Origin: Planktothrix sp. PCC 11201
GTDB lineage: Bacteria; Cyanobacteriota; Cyanobacteriia; Cyanobacteriales; Microcoleaceae
Length of the DNA stretch: 64,000 bases
NCBI RefSeq assembly: GCF_900009135.1
Contig: NZ_LT797693.1
Coordinates: 315,276 to 379,275, forward strand
Reading direction: 5' to 3'
The notes beneath the pieces were generated by a model. That model did not search any database and had not been told where the DNA came from. It saw nothing but the letters and a program-made list of their open reading frames with translations. A program made the translations under genes and the position numbers. Below, piece after piece: positions 1 through 9,900 of the stretch (position 1 is its first letter; the number at the start of each line of letters is the position of its first letter).

Positions 1-793
1 GAATAAATTGTTTTACCGTCGAATAGTGTTGAAATTGTTCAGCAATTTCTATCGGTTCCCAAGGGTCATTCGTTCCCCATAATATTATCGCTAAACAGGG
101 TAATTTTGGCAATAAATCCTCCGGCAATGGCCCTTGGGAATAGCGAGTAAAGGCGGCGAAAACCTCAACCGCTCCTTGATCTTGGGCAGGTTTTAATAAC
201 ATTTCTACTAATTCATCCGTAACAGCTTCATCCCGTTTATAGGCTTGTAATAATACTTTTTTAACGGTTTTTGGGGTAGCTAAAAGATTAAAAAAAAATT
301 GATTAAACCAGGAATACTTTAATAACTCCTGAACCACACTGGAGCCATAATTTCGATACCAAGGAAGTTCGGAGCGTTTGCGATCGTGTAATAATCTTAA
401 AGAACAGTTTAATAAAGCAATTTCTCGAACAATATCAGGATAATCAATAGCCGCCTGCATCACTGCAATACAACCAATGGAATTTCCTACTAAAAACGCA
501 GATTCTTGAACAATTTCTCGACAAAAATCAGCGATTTGTTCTCCCCAAGTTTCAAAGGTATAACCCATTTCTGGACTCGGTTTCGGTTTCGCTGACCCCC
601 CAAACCCAATTAAATCTAAAGCAAAGACTCGACAATGTTTTGCCAATTCAGGAATATTTTTTCGCCAATGACCCCAAGATGCCCCAAACCCATGAATTAA
701 AACCACCGCCGGGCCATTATTACCTTCGCTGACATAACAAATCGGGTATCCTTTCCAAATCCAAGTTTGTGGTACAGATGAAGTAGTTAACAT
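1..793 (-). CDS. Alpha/beta hydrolase, partial (C-terminus outside window)
   Basis: The reading frame opens with ATG at 793 and runs off the left edge, so the C-terminal end is missing. The translation shows an alpha/beta-hydrolase fold: an oxyanion-hole motif HGFGASWGHW near residue 33, the nucleophile elbow GNSIGC with the catalytic Ser, and LWGTNDPWEP carrying the likely acidic triad residue. The catalytic His would lie beyond the edge. Proteins of this type in cyanobacteria are esterase, lipase or haloperoxidase-like enzymes of unknown substrate. No signal peptide is visible, so it is probably cytoplasmic. It is divergent from the agmatinase gene across a 197-bp gap with no obvious shared motif. 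Family is secure, substrate unknown. Confidence 0.85.
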   Translation of the reverse strand, partial: MLTTSSVPQTWIWKGYPICYVSEGNNGPAVVLIHGFGASWGHWRKNIPELAKHCRVFALDLIGFGGSAKPKPSPEMGYTFETWGEQIADFCREIVQESAFLVGNSIGCIAVMQAAIDYPDIVREIALLNCSLRLLHDRKRSELPWYRNYGSSVVQELLKYSWFNQFFFNLLATPKTVKKVLLQAYKRDEAVTDELVEMLLKPAQDQGAVEVFAAFTRYSQGPLPEDLLPKLPCLAIILWGTNDPWEPIEIAEQFQHYSTVKQFI

Positions 794-990
794 GAGTTTA
801 AGGGAATAGGGATCACGGATTTAAGAGGATTTCACGGATTTTAATTTGTGTTAATCTGCGTCATCTTTTTAAATGCGTGATCGGTAATGGGTAAGGGGAT
901 TGATTTTTTAACTGTTATAATAATAGCAATAAATTATTCTATTTTCTAATTCTGTGTCAAAATTAAAAGTTGTTAGTTTCCTAAATTAAA

Positions 991-1911
991 ATGACATCAA
1001 CTCTCCCTCAGACTACGACTATAGACTTTCTGGGTTCGGAAATTGTCCCGGAATATGAAACCGCTAAGGTTGTGATTTTACCGATTCCCTATGAAGCCAC
1101 AACCAGCTATAGAAAAGGATGCGAGAACGGCCCTGATGCGCTGTTAGAGGCTTCCCATCAGTTAGAATGTTATGATGAAGAACTAGACAGGGAAATCTGT
1201 TTTGATGCGGGAATTTTTACCCATGCTCCGATTGCAGATACTCGCCATGGAAAGACAGTTTCAGACACAGAAATGTTGCGGGTAACCCAAGAAACCCTCC
1301 AGTCTTTAATTGAACAGAAAAAATTTGTGATTTCCATTGGGGGAGAACACAGTATTACCGAAGGAGTGGTACAGGGATATCGTCAAGTCTATCAAGAATC
1401 TTTTACTGTAGTTCAAATTGATGCCCATGGGGACTTAAGGCATGAATATCAGGATACAATTCATAGTCATGCCTGTGTTATGCGTCGAATTGTGAATATG
1501 GGATTACCGACGGTACAAGTGGGAATTAGAGCCATTTGTCAAGAGGAAGCTGACTTAATTAAAGAGAAAAATTTAACGGTTTTTCGGGCGAGAGAAATGG
1601 CATTTAATCTGGATTGGATTGAAAAAGCGATCGCCAGTATTCCCACCGAAAAAGTCTTTTTAACTATTGATGTTGATGGCATTGATCCGAGTTTAATTCC
1701 TGGGGTGGGAACTCCCGAACCCGGGGGATTAAATTGGTATTCTACCCTAACCTTTTTACGCCGTCTATTTGAATCTAAAGATGTAATTGGGTGTGATGTA
1801 ATGGAACTAGCTCCCGTGGTTGATTCAGTGGTTTCTGAATTTACCGTTGCTAAATTAACCTATAAATTAATTGGCTATCAAACTTTAGCCAAAGGATGGA
1901 TTAAGGATTAA
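991..1911 (+). CDS. speB: Agmatinase (ureohydrolase family)
   Basis: This 306-residue protein belongs to the arginase/agmatinase family, which hydrolyses a guanidino group to urea using a dinuclear metal site. Agmatinase converts agmatine to putrescine in the cytoplasm. The metal-binding motifs are all visible: GGEHS near residue 117, DAHGDLRHEY near 143, SHACVMRR near 158, and DVDGIDPS near 227. Length and the DLRHEY segment fit agmatinase better than arginase. Some cyanobacterial paralogues act on other substrates (guanidine hydrolase GdmH), but those are longer, so agmatinase is preferred. The gene stands alone, with an ATG start after an AT-rich leader. The exact substrate is inferred from family resemblance. 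Confidence 0.87.
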   Translation: MTSTLPQTTTIDFLGSEIVPEYETAKVVILPIPYEATTSYRKGCENGPDALLEASHQLECYDEELDREICFDAGIFTHAPIADTRHGKTVSDTEMLRVTQETLQSLIEQKKFVISIGGEHSITEGVVQGYRQVYQESFTVVQIDAHGDLRHEYQDTIHSHACVMRRIVNMGLPTVQVGIRAICQEEADLIKEKNLTVFRAREMAFNLDWIEKAIASIPTEKVFLTIDVDGIDPSLIPGVGTPEPGGLNWYSTLTFLRRLFESKDVIGCDVMELAPVVDSVVSEFTVAKLTYKLIGYQTLAKGWIKD

Positions 1912-2075
1912 AAATTAAGGTTTGATGGTTGAGGGTTGAGGGGAGCCAAAGCGGGTGAGCTTCAGCCCAAAATCCCTAATAATAGCAGTCGCGCAACCCT
2001 GATATTTGACAAAGACCGATCTAGTAAACCAGACGATGAAGTCTTCTACCTCTAGTTGCTTTTCCCTGCTACACC

Positions 2076-3143
2076 TTAAGCGATTGACACCGTTGATGAA
2101 TCAAACAGATAGTCCGTTTCCACCAAATCCCAAGCTTTACCATCTAATGCCATTTGTTCAATTAAACTGGCCAGACGTAAGGCTTTTAAGGCTTGTTCTC
2201 CACCCACGGATGGTTGATTTCCACCCCGAACACAACTGACAAAATGTTCTAATTCAGCGTGTAGGGGTTCAATATTACTGGTATGAACTTTTTGAATTAA
2301 CCCATCTTGACGATAGAGAACTTGACCATAATCCGTAACATAATTAGCCGTGGTTTGTCGATGAATTAAAATTTCATTATTGAGAAAATCGGCTTCAGTT
2401 AAGGAATTTTTGCAATGGGCAACAATAGAACGTAATTTGCGATGGGTGACTTTACTGCTAATTAAATTGGCGATCACGCCATTAGCAAAACCAAGGGTAG
2501 CGGTCACATAATCTAAATAGCCAGAGTCCGAAGCCCGACTACCACTAGCCGTTAATTTAACAACGGGAGCAGCCACTAGATCTAACATCAAATCAATATC
2601 ATGAATCATTAGATCTAAGACCACCGAAACATCATTAGCTCGGTTAGAATAGGGACTCATCCGACGGGCTTCTAAGGCTAAAACTTCCTCCGTTTTTAAA
2701 ACTTTACTAAATTCTTGAAAAGCGGGATTAAACCGTTCAATATGACCCACTTGCAAAATTCGTTGATAATCCGCCGCCGCATTGACTAATAATTCAGCCT
2801 CACCAATACTTGCAGCAATGGGTTTTTCAATTAAGACATGAACCCCGGCTTGTAAACAGGCCATCCCCACAGGATAGTGTAACCGGGTGGGAACTGCGAT
2901 ACAAACGGCATCTACTAAGGGTAAAAGGTCTCGATAATCTTCAAAAAACCTCACTCGGTACTTACTCGCCGTATCGAGTCCCCGTTCAACACTGAGGTCG
3001 GAAACTCCCACAAGTTCCACGTCCTTAAGCATACTCAAAACCCGGGTATGATGCTGCCCCATATTACCGACACCGATCACACCAACTTGAATCGGGTCAA
3101 GGTAATTTCTTCCAGCCATAGCATTTGAATATCCAAGGGACAT
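2076..3143 (-). CDS. Gfo/Idh/MocA-family NAD(P)-dependent oxidoreductase
   Basis: The protein has an N-terminal Rossmann fold with the dinucleotide-binding motif GVIGVGNMGQHH, followed by the family signature EKPIAA and a GHIERFNP segment before the C-terminal alpha/beta domain. Such enzymes oxidise or reduce sugars, nucleotide sugars or inositols. The GHIERFNP stretch is typical of members linked to nucleotide-sugar dehydrogenation, but the substrate cannot be read from sequence. The frame is open upstream to 3233, but I place the start at ATG 3143 (MSLGYSNAMAG) because a GGAG lies about 11 bases upstream and the extra 30 residues look non-conserved. ATG 3119 is another option. It is monocistronic. 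Confidence 0.85.
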   Translation of the reverse strand: MSLGYSNAMAGRNYLDPIQVGVIGVGNMGQHHTRVLSMLKDVELVGVSDLSVERGLDTASKYRVRFFEDYRDLLPLVDAVCIAVPTRLHYPVGMACLQAGVHVLIEKPIAASIGEAELLVNAAADYQRILQVGHIERFNPAFQEFSKVLKTEEVLALEARRMSPYSNRANDVSVVLDLMIHDIDLMLDLVAAPVVKLTASGSRASDSGYLDYVTATLGFANGVIANLISSKVTHRKLRSIVAHCKNSLTEADFLNNEILIHRQTTANYVTDYGQVLYRQDGLIQKVHTSNIEPLHAELEHFVSCVRGGNQPSVGGEQALKALRLASLIEQMALDGKAWDLVETDYLFDSSTVSIA

Positions 3144-3555
3144 CCTATTTTGCACTCCTCTACTCTCCTCCACCACAGAAATTAAGCCCATAGGCTGTCC
3201 ATCAGCAGTGTAAATCCATCCAGATACTATCACAGCCTTGGATTTTGTAAAGAAATTTTAATTAGGGGTGGGCGGTTGGGGTTTGAGCCAGGAAGGACGC
3301 ACTCCCCCTGCCTCCCCTACTCCCCCTGCTTACCACCCAATATTGTCTTTACTTATTGTTACAAAAAGAGATTTTTCTGAAAATGGTATTTACTAAAGAT
3401 CCAGTTTATTTTATAATTTGTTTAGCTTTAATCCAAAATTAATGCCTAACCCCTCCTTAATTGAGTCAAAGGTTAGGGAAATTTCAGCGATGAAATTAAT
3501 AACAGGGTTAAGTATAAATCAAGAATTCACCCTGTAAAAAAACTAGGTATTTATC
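3144..3555. other. Intergenic region between divergent genes
   Basis: This 412-bp gap contains a pyrimidine-rich low-complexity run of CTCCCC/TGCC units around 3300-3335, similar to that at the window end, and AT-rich sequence before the NRPI-repeat gene. It must carry the promoters of the two divergent genes, but I cannot assign -10/-35 boxes with confidence. No ORF or structured RNA was recognised. Confidence 0.5.
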
Positions 3556-4041
3556 ATGACAGTTAGCTCATCTACACCAAAAAGGGGGGATGCTGGGAAG
3601 CGAACCAGTGGAACAGCAAACTCAAATCAAGATAATAAAACTGAAGCGGATCAGCTTAAAGTAGATTCTGTTGAAAACGAACCAACCCCAAATATGAGCC
3701 AAGAAACCAAGTTAGATATTGTGGACAAACCTGCAAAAAAAGGCTCTGAAGCCAATACTGCACCCACTCAAATTCAAGTCGCTTCAATGGCGACATTTAT
3801 GAATCGTCCAATTGAACATAGCCATCTTGAAATTTCAGGAATGCTGTCACCAAGACGTCCTATTTTTAAAGCGAATAGTGCTAGTAATGTAGCCTTTATT
3901 CATTTAGAAGATGCGGTGGGAGCTTTAGCTAATCGCCCCATTGAAGTCAGTCATTTACAAATTACTTCAATGATCATGAACCGTCCTATTGCCACTAATG
4001 ATGTTGATGATCCCTTCACTTTAATGGGATTTCTGGATTAA
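3556..4041 (+). CDS. Unrecognised protein with repeated NRPI/SHL motifs
   Basis: I do not recognise this 161-residue protein. Residues 1-75 are hydrophilic, rich in Ser, Thr, Lys, Asp and Asn, and probably disordered. Residues 78-161 contain a repeat: MNRPIEHSHLEISGM (82-96), a weaker RRPIFKANSASNVAFIHLED (100-119), ANRPIEVSHLQITSM (125-139) and a last MNRPIATNDVDDP (141-153). The C-terminus is TLMGFLD. There is no signal peptide, membrane segment or Cys. The pattern (disordered leader plus short spaced linear motifs plus fixed tail) resembles a scaffold or partner-binding protein, but this is inference. It is monocistronic with an ATG start at 3556. The repeat makes a real gene very likely, while function is unknown. 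Confidence 0.7.
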   Translation: MTVSSSTPKRGDAGKRTSGTANSNQDNKTEADQLKVDSVENEPTPNMSQETKLDIVDKPAKKGSEANTAPTQIQVASMATFMNRPIEHSHLEISGMLSPRRPIFKANSASNVAFIHLEDAVGALANRPIEVSHLQITSMIMNRPIATNDVDDPFTLMGFLD

Positions 4042-4148
4042 ACACCAAATTGAATCATTTTTCATAGAAATCGGGTTTCTGAACCAAGGCTTATGTTTTA
4101 ATTCATGAGTTAGATAGTGGAAATCCGATTTATTTTGTAAGGAAAGTT

Positions 4149-4208
4149 GGGCAGGTTTAGAAAGGTTATGGGTGGGAAGCATAGATTTTTACCGAACCTG
4201 CCCCTACA
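4149..4208. repeat. Imperfect palindromic repeat, GGCAGGTT...AACCTGCC type
   Basis: The ends TTGGGCAGGTTT and GAACCTGCCCC are inverted around about 35 bases. It is a degenerate relative of the GTAGGGGCGGGTTC family seen at 13115, 21697, 23229 and 26777. It lies between the NRPI-repeat gene and ubiA. Confidence 0.55.
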
Positions 4209-4237
4209 GAGCATTATAGATTAGTTTAGATAAGTTT

Positions 4238-5134
4238 TTAAAGTAAAAACCCACCAATCATTCCCCCTAATAAAATAAAACCAATTCCCACATTATTCCG
4301 AAAAATTTTAGCATAAATAGGTTTAGGAAGATCGGGATTTAGCAGTTGAAAATATTGCCTAGACCATAGTATAATAGAAAGGATTAGAGTTAGCCAATAT
4401 TCCCAGTTTAATTGAAGATTCCAGCCTAAAATTCCCAATAATATTCCCGTCCCTAAAAACAAAATTCCCACGGCATTCGCAGATTGATCTCCAAAAAAAA
4501 TAGCACTGGAATTAATACCCAAACGCTGATCATCTTCCCGATCGCTCATGGCATAAACCGTATCAAATCCCAACGTCCATAATACCGTGGCTCCCCATAA
4601 AAACCAAGTAGATGTTTGTAAATTTCCTACCGCCGCCGTCCAACTAATTAATACCGCAAATCCCCAAGCAATTGATAATACTAATTGCGGCACAGGAAAC
4701 ACTCGTTTTGCCAAAGGATAACCAATAATAACTGGAACTGCGGCGACCGATAAACCCAAACTCAAGGGGTTTAAATAGACCGCCAGTCCCGCCGCGCAAA
4801 TAAAAGAAATCAAAGCGATCACAATAGCCGTTTTGACCGTTAACGCCCTCGAAGCCAGGGGACGGGTACGGGTGCGTTCGACTTGGGGGTCAATATCCCT
4901 ATCCCATAAATCATTCACCACACAGCCCGCCGCACTGGTGGCCAAAGTTCCAAAGACAATAATTAAAATTAGGCTTAGGGGCGGTGTGCCATGGGTAGCC
5001 AGAAAAATTGCCCACAATGCCGGAATCATCAAAATTAGACGTCCGGCGGGTTTATCCCATCGCAACAGCCGCATAATCGTTTGCCAAGTGGGTTCGGGGG
5101 GATTAGATTGGGTCAGCATTGCAGGTTGAATCAA
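4238..5134 (-). CDS. ubiA: 4-hydroxybenzoate polyprenyltransferase (UbiA family)
   Basis: This 298-residue integral membrane prenyltransferase attaches the solanesyl chain to 4-hydroxybenzoate, which in cyanobacteria is an early step of plastoquinone synthesis. Both Asp-rich substrate and Mg-pyrophosphate motifs are present: NDLWDRDIDPQVERTRTRPL near residues 74-93 and DTVYAMSDREDDQRLG near 191-206. About eight hydrophobic helices fill the rest, which is the usual family topology. The length is normal. Related family members (homogentisate or chlorophyll prenyltransferases) have different Asp-motif contexts. The NDxxDxxxDxxxxRTxxRP pattern favours the hydroxybenzoate type. It is divergent from ppx across 88 bp, suggesting a shared promoter region. 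Confidence 0.92.
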   Translation of the reverse strand: MIQPAMLTQSNPPEPTWQTIMRLLRWDKPAGRLILMIPALWAIFLATHGTPPLSLILIIVFGTLATSAAGCVVNDLWDRDIDPQVERTRTRPLASRALTVKTAIVIALISFICAAGLAVYLNPLSLGLSVAAVPVIIGYPLAKRVFPVPQLVLSIAWGFAVLISWTAAVGNLQTSTWFLWGATVLWTLGFDTVYAMSDREDDQRLGINSSAIFFGDQSANAVGILFLGTGILLGILGWNLQLNWEYWLTLILSIILWSRQYFQLLNPDLPKPIYAKIFRNNVGIGFILLGGMIGGFLL

Positions 5135-5222
5135 AAAAATTGAATTGAATCTTCACAATATTTTGTAACATAGATCCGCCCTCGGTTTAAAATTAAAAGC
5201 AGTAGCTTTTTAGAGACTAATT

Positions 5223-6872
5223 ATGGTCACATCAATGCCTTTGGTGAGAGGATATGAACCCACAGACGACCGAGATCGAATCCTAGCCGCCATTGATTTA
5301 GGCACGAATTCTTTACACATGGTTGTGGTGAAAGTGCAACCTCAATTGCCTACCTTTACGATTATTGCCCGGGAAAAAGAAACCGTTCGTTTGGGAGATT
5401 GTGAGGAAAAAGGCAATCTCAAACCGGAGGTAATGGAACGAGCTATTGCTTGTTTAAAAAGGTTTCAAGGTGTGGCTAAAACCTTTAACGCTGAACAAAT
5501 TGTGGCGGTAGCCACCAGTGCAGTTAGAGAAGCGCCCAATGGTCGGGAATTTATTAGCCGAGTCGCCGATGAACTGAACTTAGAAATTAGTTTAATTTCC
5601 GGTCAAGAAGAAGCCCGACGCATCTATTTAGGGGTGCTGTCGGCGATGGAATTAAATAACCAACCCCATATTATTATTGATATTGGTGGGGGGTCTACGG
5701 AATTAATTTTAGGGGACGGTTGGGAACCTCGATTTTTAAGTAGTACAAAAGTCGGTGCTGTCCGATTAACCAAGGATTTTGTTCATAGTGATCCCGTTAG
5801 TCGCACGGAGTTTTTGTATTTACAAGCCTATATTCGCGGAACATTAGAACGGGTTGTGGACGAATTATCTTCCCATTTACAACCGGGTGAAATTCCTCGT
5901 TTAGTCGGAACTTCTGGAACTATTGAAACCTTAGTGGCAATTAAAGCCAGGGAAAAATCAGGAATAGATCCGACTCGTTTGGGGGGCTACGAATTAACCT
6001 TAGAAGAATTAAGAGAATTTGTCAATAGAATTCGCAAATTATCCTATCAAGAACGATTACAAATTCCGGGTATGGCTGACCGTCGGGCGGAGATTATTGT
6101 CGCCGGAGCCTTGATTTTACAAGAAGCCATGACCTTGTTAAATATCCCGTCTTTAAAGGTCTGTGAACGGAGTCTGAGGGAAGGAGTAGTTGTAGATTGG
6201 ATGTTAACCCATGGGTTAATTGATGATCGTTTACATTATGGCAGTTCTGTTCGAGAAAGAAGTGTTTTAAACATTGCTCAAAAATATCAAGTTGACTTAG
6301 AACATAGTCAACGGGTTGCGACTTTTGCTTTAAGTTTATTTGATCAGACTAAGGGATTATTACATAATTGGGGATTGGCCGAACGGGAGTTATTATGGGC
6401 GGCGAGTATTCTGCATAATTGTGGATTATATATTAGTCATTCAGCCCACCATAAACATTCCTATTATTTAATTCGTTATGGGGAGTTATTAGGATTTACG
6501 GAAACGGAAATTGATGCGATCGCAAATTTAGCCCGATACCATCGCAAGAGCAATGCTAAAAAGAAACATGAATCCTATCAAAATTTACCTCGAAGGTTTC
6601 GACAAGTCATTGATCAATTGCATCCTTTATTAAGGTTATCAGTCGCCTTAGATAGACGCATGATTGGTGCTATCTCTCAAGTGGTTTGTGAATATAAATC
6701 CATGACCCGAGAGTTTCATTTGAAGTTAAAACCGACCCATGCTAATGATGATTGTGCATTAGAATTGTGGAGCTTGAATTTAAAAAAAGAAGCCTTTGAA
6801 ATTAACTATGGATTAAAGTTAGTAGCTAAATTAGAATCTAGCAATCATTCAAACCCCACATTCCCCCAGTAG
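5223..6872 (+). CDS. ppx: Exopolyphosphatase / guanosine pentaphosphatase family
   Basis: This 549-residue protein releases orthophosphate from polyphosphate ends, or hydrolyses pppGpp, in the cytoplasm. The N-terminal half is an actin-like ATPase fold with phosphate-1 motif AAIDLGTNSLHMVVV (residues 21-35) and phosphate-2 motif DIGGGSTELI near 149. Ppx sugar-kinase-type features continue to about residue 310. The C-terminal half is the HD-like all-helical domain, with the metal-site region LHNCGLYISHSAHHKH near residue 392. Full length for the Ppx/GppA family. The choice between Ppx and GppA cannot be made from motifs. It is divergent from ubiA, and the stop codon lies inside a hairpin shared with the convergent gene. 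Confidence 0.92.
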   Translation: MVTSMPLVRGYEPTDDRDRILAAIDLGTNSLHMVVVKVQPQLPTFTIIAREKETVRLGDCEEKGNLKPEVMERAIACLKRFQGVAKTFNAEQIVAVATSAVREAPNGREFISRVADELNLEISLISGQEEARRIYLGVLSAMELNNQPHIIIDIGGGSTELILGDGWEPRFLSSTKVGAVRLTKDFVHSDPVSRTEFLYLQAYIRGTLERVVDELSSHLQPGEIPRLVGTSGTIETLVAIKAREKSGIDPTRLGGYELTLEELREFVNRIRKLSYQERLQIPGMADRRAEIIVAGALILQEAMTLLNIPSLKVCERSLREGVVVDWMLTHGLIDDRLHYGSSVRERSVLNIAQKYQVDLEHSQRVATFALSLFDQTKGLLHNWGLAERELLWAASILHNCGLYISHSAHHKHSYYLIRYGELLGFTETEIDAIANLARYHRKSNAKKKHESYQNLPRRFRQVIDQLHPLLRLSVALDRRMIGAISQVVCEYKSMTREFHLKLKPTHANDDCALELWSLNLKKEAFEINYGLKLVAKLESSNHSNPTFPQ

Positions 6873-6896
6873 AGACGTTATATACAACGTCTCTAC
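6869..6896. terminator. Palindromic hairpin between convergent genes
   Basis: GTAGAGACGT and ACGTCTCTAC are perfectly inverted around TATATACA. The ppx stop codon (6870-6872) is inside the left arm. Placed between convergent genes ending at 6872 and 6902, it probably acts as a bidirectional terminator. It shares its ends with the hairpins at 11545 and 30670. Confidence 0.65.
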
Positions 6897-6901
6897 TATT
6901 C

Positions 6902-9900
6902 TTATTCCCAGGTTTCTAATTCTGCTATCCAGTTATTCCAAAGGGTGATTAACTGTTCTCGACGGGTTTCAAAATTAGCTGCAATCCACATTAAAATCAC
7001 CCCTAAAATAAACAAAATTATCCACTTGATAAAGGAATAAACGGAATTAAGAATAATCAGTTGATTTACAATATCAATTAAAAATATTGCGGTTCCAATA
7101 TAGAGAAAAGCTCTAATTCTTAATCCTAGTCCGACAAAAATTGTAACTAAACTTAAAATTCCTGGGAGAATTCCAGTTCCTTGGAAATTACCCAGGGAAG
7201 TTCCACATAAAAGACCCGTCCCCAAAACCCGTAACCCATGACGTAAATTCCGATTTTCTTCTAATTTTAGAGTGGGTTCAACCTGGGAAAAATAGAGTAA
7301 TGAGCAGGATATCGGGAGAGTAAAAATAAATATATCATCTATTGAGCCTAGCCAATCATAAAAGGTAAAACTGATTAGGATTAAACTTAGGTAGGTTAAC
7401 CGAATATTTTGAGTAAATTTTGCTAAAATAATATAGAATAAAGTTCCAAAGATTACTGAAAAATACCAAGTTAACTGTTGTTCTGGTTGCAGAATAAAAT
7501 GGGAACCGATAAGGGTGATTACAGGGAGAATAATAGCTGTTCTTTTCCAAGGTCTAACTGGCCATCCCCAAGTATTCCAAGGAAGAATATAAAAGAAATA
7601 AGATAAAATTGAGACTAACGACCCCGACCAGGGAATCAAAAAGTTACTTAAATCGACTAAATGCTGTAGATAAATTACTAAACCTGTTGCTTGGATTAAA
7701 CCAATATAAACCCAAGTTTCTGCTATATCTAAATTTGAATTATGGCGACCTTGGAATAGGGCATAACGAATTAATAATACACTAGTTCCAATCGTTAATA
7801 AAAATTGGGGGTTAATGGGAATTAAAGTCACTAAACCTAATAATATACTACTGATAAACCAATGCAAATGGGCAATGTTTTTAATTTCGGCTTCAGGAAT
7901 TCGTAAATACCCTGTTAACCAGGGACTGAGAATTCGGTAACCATACATTAAACTGGTTCCTAATGTGGCAAAAGCAATCCATTGTTCTGTTAAAGTTTGG
8001 GAATTAATTTGATATAATAATATTTCATAGGTAGAAACAGAAACCCCGATTAATCCTAAATAAACTAGAGGTTTAGCTTCAATATTTCTTCTGCCAATCC
8101 CAATTAAAATTAAGGCGAATGCTAGAGAAATTAATCCCGTCCAGTTAGCGGAGGTTTGAACTCGAAAAACAATAGCTAAAATACCGTAAATAATTGGAAT
8201 AATTTGCCAAGGATTAGGCAATTTTTCAATTTGATAATGACGTTGCCACCAATCCCCGAATAGTTGGGTAGTTAATCCTAAAATAATATTAGCAACCGCC
8301 AAACTAACTAAAGATTGATTGCCAGAAATCAATATTTCAACAATGAGTAATTCTACAGCCAAAGCTAAACCATATAATATCCAAGGAGAGAATCCAGACC
8401 TAGCTATTTTCCGAGGGTTTTCCCAATCTAATCCTCGAAAAATCAAGGCTGCAATCAAAATAATTAAGGTAGAAGTTAGGGTGAAGTTTCTAGGGATTTT
8501 ATACAATAAAACTCCAAAGGAATTAAGGGTTATGATTGATATTTCAAATCCCAAAAAAGTCATAGCCCAACCATCAAATGCTTGTTGATAAAGTCTAACA
8601 ATATTGGATTGAGTCACACCATAACGGAATAACATAAAACGGAATACCCATAATCCTGCGATGGTTAAACTTAAAAACATTAACCATCCTTCTATTGTGA
8701 CCAAATCCTTGACGGATAGGAATAAAAAAGCTAATCCTAAACCCACGGTAAAAACCGATGAAAATAGGGTTTTAATAACTTGAGTATTAACAACCATGAA
8801 TACTGTTGTTAAGCCTAAACTCCATAAACGAATTTGAGGGTGGGGTAGGGTTAAAACCTGAACTAAACCACAGGCTATTATACTAAAAATAACGGCTTTT
8901 TTTTGTTGAGATTCTCTGGTTTGTGTCGCGACATAGGTTAATCCTAGGGGTGTAATTAACCAAGCCATTGTTGAGGAATGGGGCGTGGAAAAATCAAAGT
9001 TATTTAAAAATAAAATATAACTGATTCCCGATAATAATATTCCTAGGTTTAAGGCATCTTTACGGATAACAGTTGCCACTGGACTATTGACCGTAAACAA
9101 TATAAATTCACCCACCATTAAGACTAATAAAATAATCGCCCAATCCTCTAGGATTAAGTTGGGAAATTGCCAGTAAACCAGATTAGCAAAGGTGACTAAC
9201 CCCAAAATATGGGTTGCCAAAACAACTATCGGTTTTAGGGGTTGACGACGACTGATAACAATTGCTAAAGTAATAGTTGAGGCTAATAGATTTAGCGATC
9301 GCAATGCCGGATTCAATAGAGACAAATAGGTTAAAAATGCACCAAATCCTAAACTCAGCAAATCTCCAAAATGGGCTACCTTTCGTTGTGGACGGTGATA
9401 AATCCAATCGGTTACAATCACCATAAAAATCAAATATGGAAACCATGTTAAACTCAGTAATGCCCAAGGAGAATCCTGAGAACTGGATATTTCTACCCCT
9501 ACGCTAATGGCAGTTTTCCTTAATTCTCGTGGAATTAAACGACCGACTAAATCCACCATTGATAACCCAAAACCAAATATTGCCGCCAAATCTCGCCGTT
9601 GCCAATATTTTAATAAATGATTACTGAAAATCCCCACACCAATTCCACTCACTAAAAACCCCTGCCAAGGTTGGATATAAACAGTTACTAACCAACCAAA
9701 CAATAAAATAAAATAGCTAGAACGATGTAAAATTAATGAAGAAGAAATATAGAGAAATCCAGCAAAAATTCCCAAAGCTAATCCCAGTTGACTAATATCA
9801 ACATTAACCACAAAAATCGCCCGTCCGAAAAGCAGAGTTAAAAGATAAATAACAACAATTTTAAAATCAATCTTTGGGTTAGGATGGGAGGACGAAGTAG

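Noticed and set aside
905..940. Repeat ATTGATTTTTTAA-TGTTATAATAATA shared with about 57218-57255 as a common promoter
   Set aside because: The TATAAT box would have a 10-base spacer to TTGATT, too short for a standard promoter, and the orientation relative to the downstream genes differs.
991..1911. Guanidine hydrolase (GdmH) instead of agmatinase
   Set aside because: At 306 residues and with DAHGDLRHEY it fits agmatinase. GdmH members are longer, and no guanidine-related genes or riboswitch were seen.
2006..2239. 77-codon plus-strand ORF overlapping the oxidoreductase 3' end
   Set aside because: It is a shadow of the oxidoreductase on the opposite strand, with no start signal or recognizable domain.
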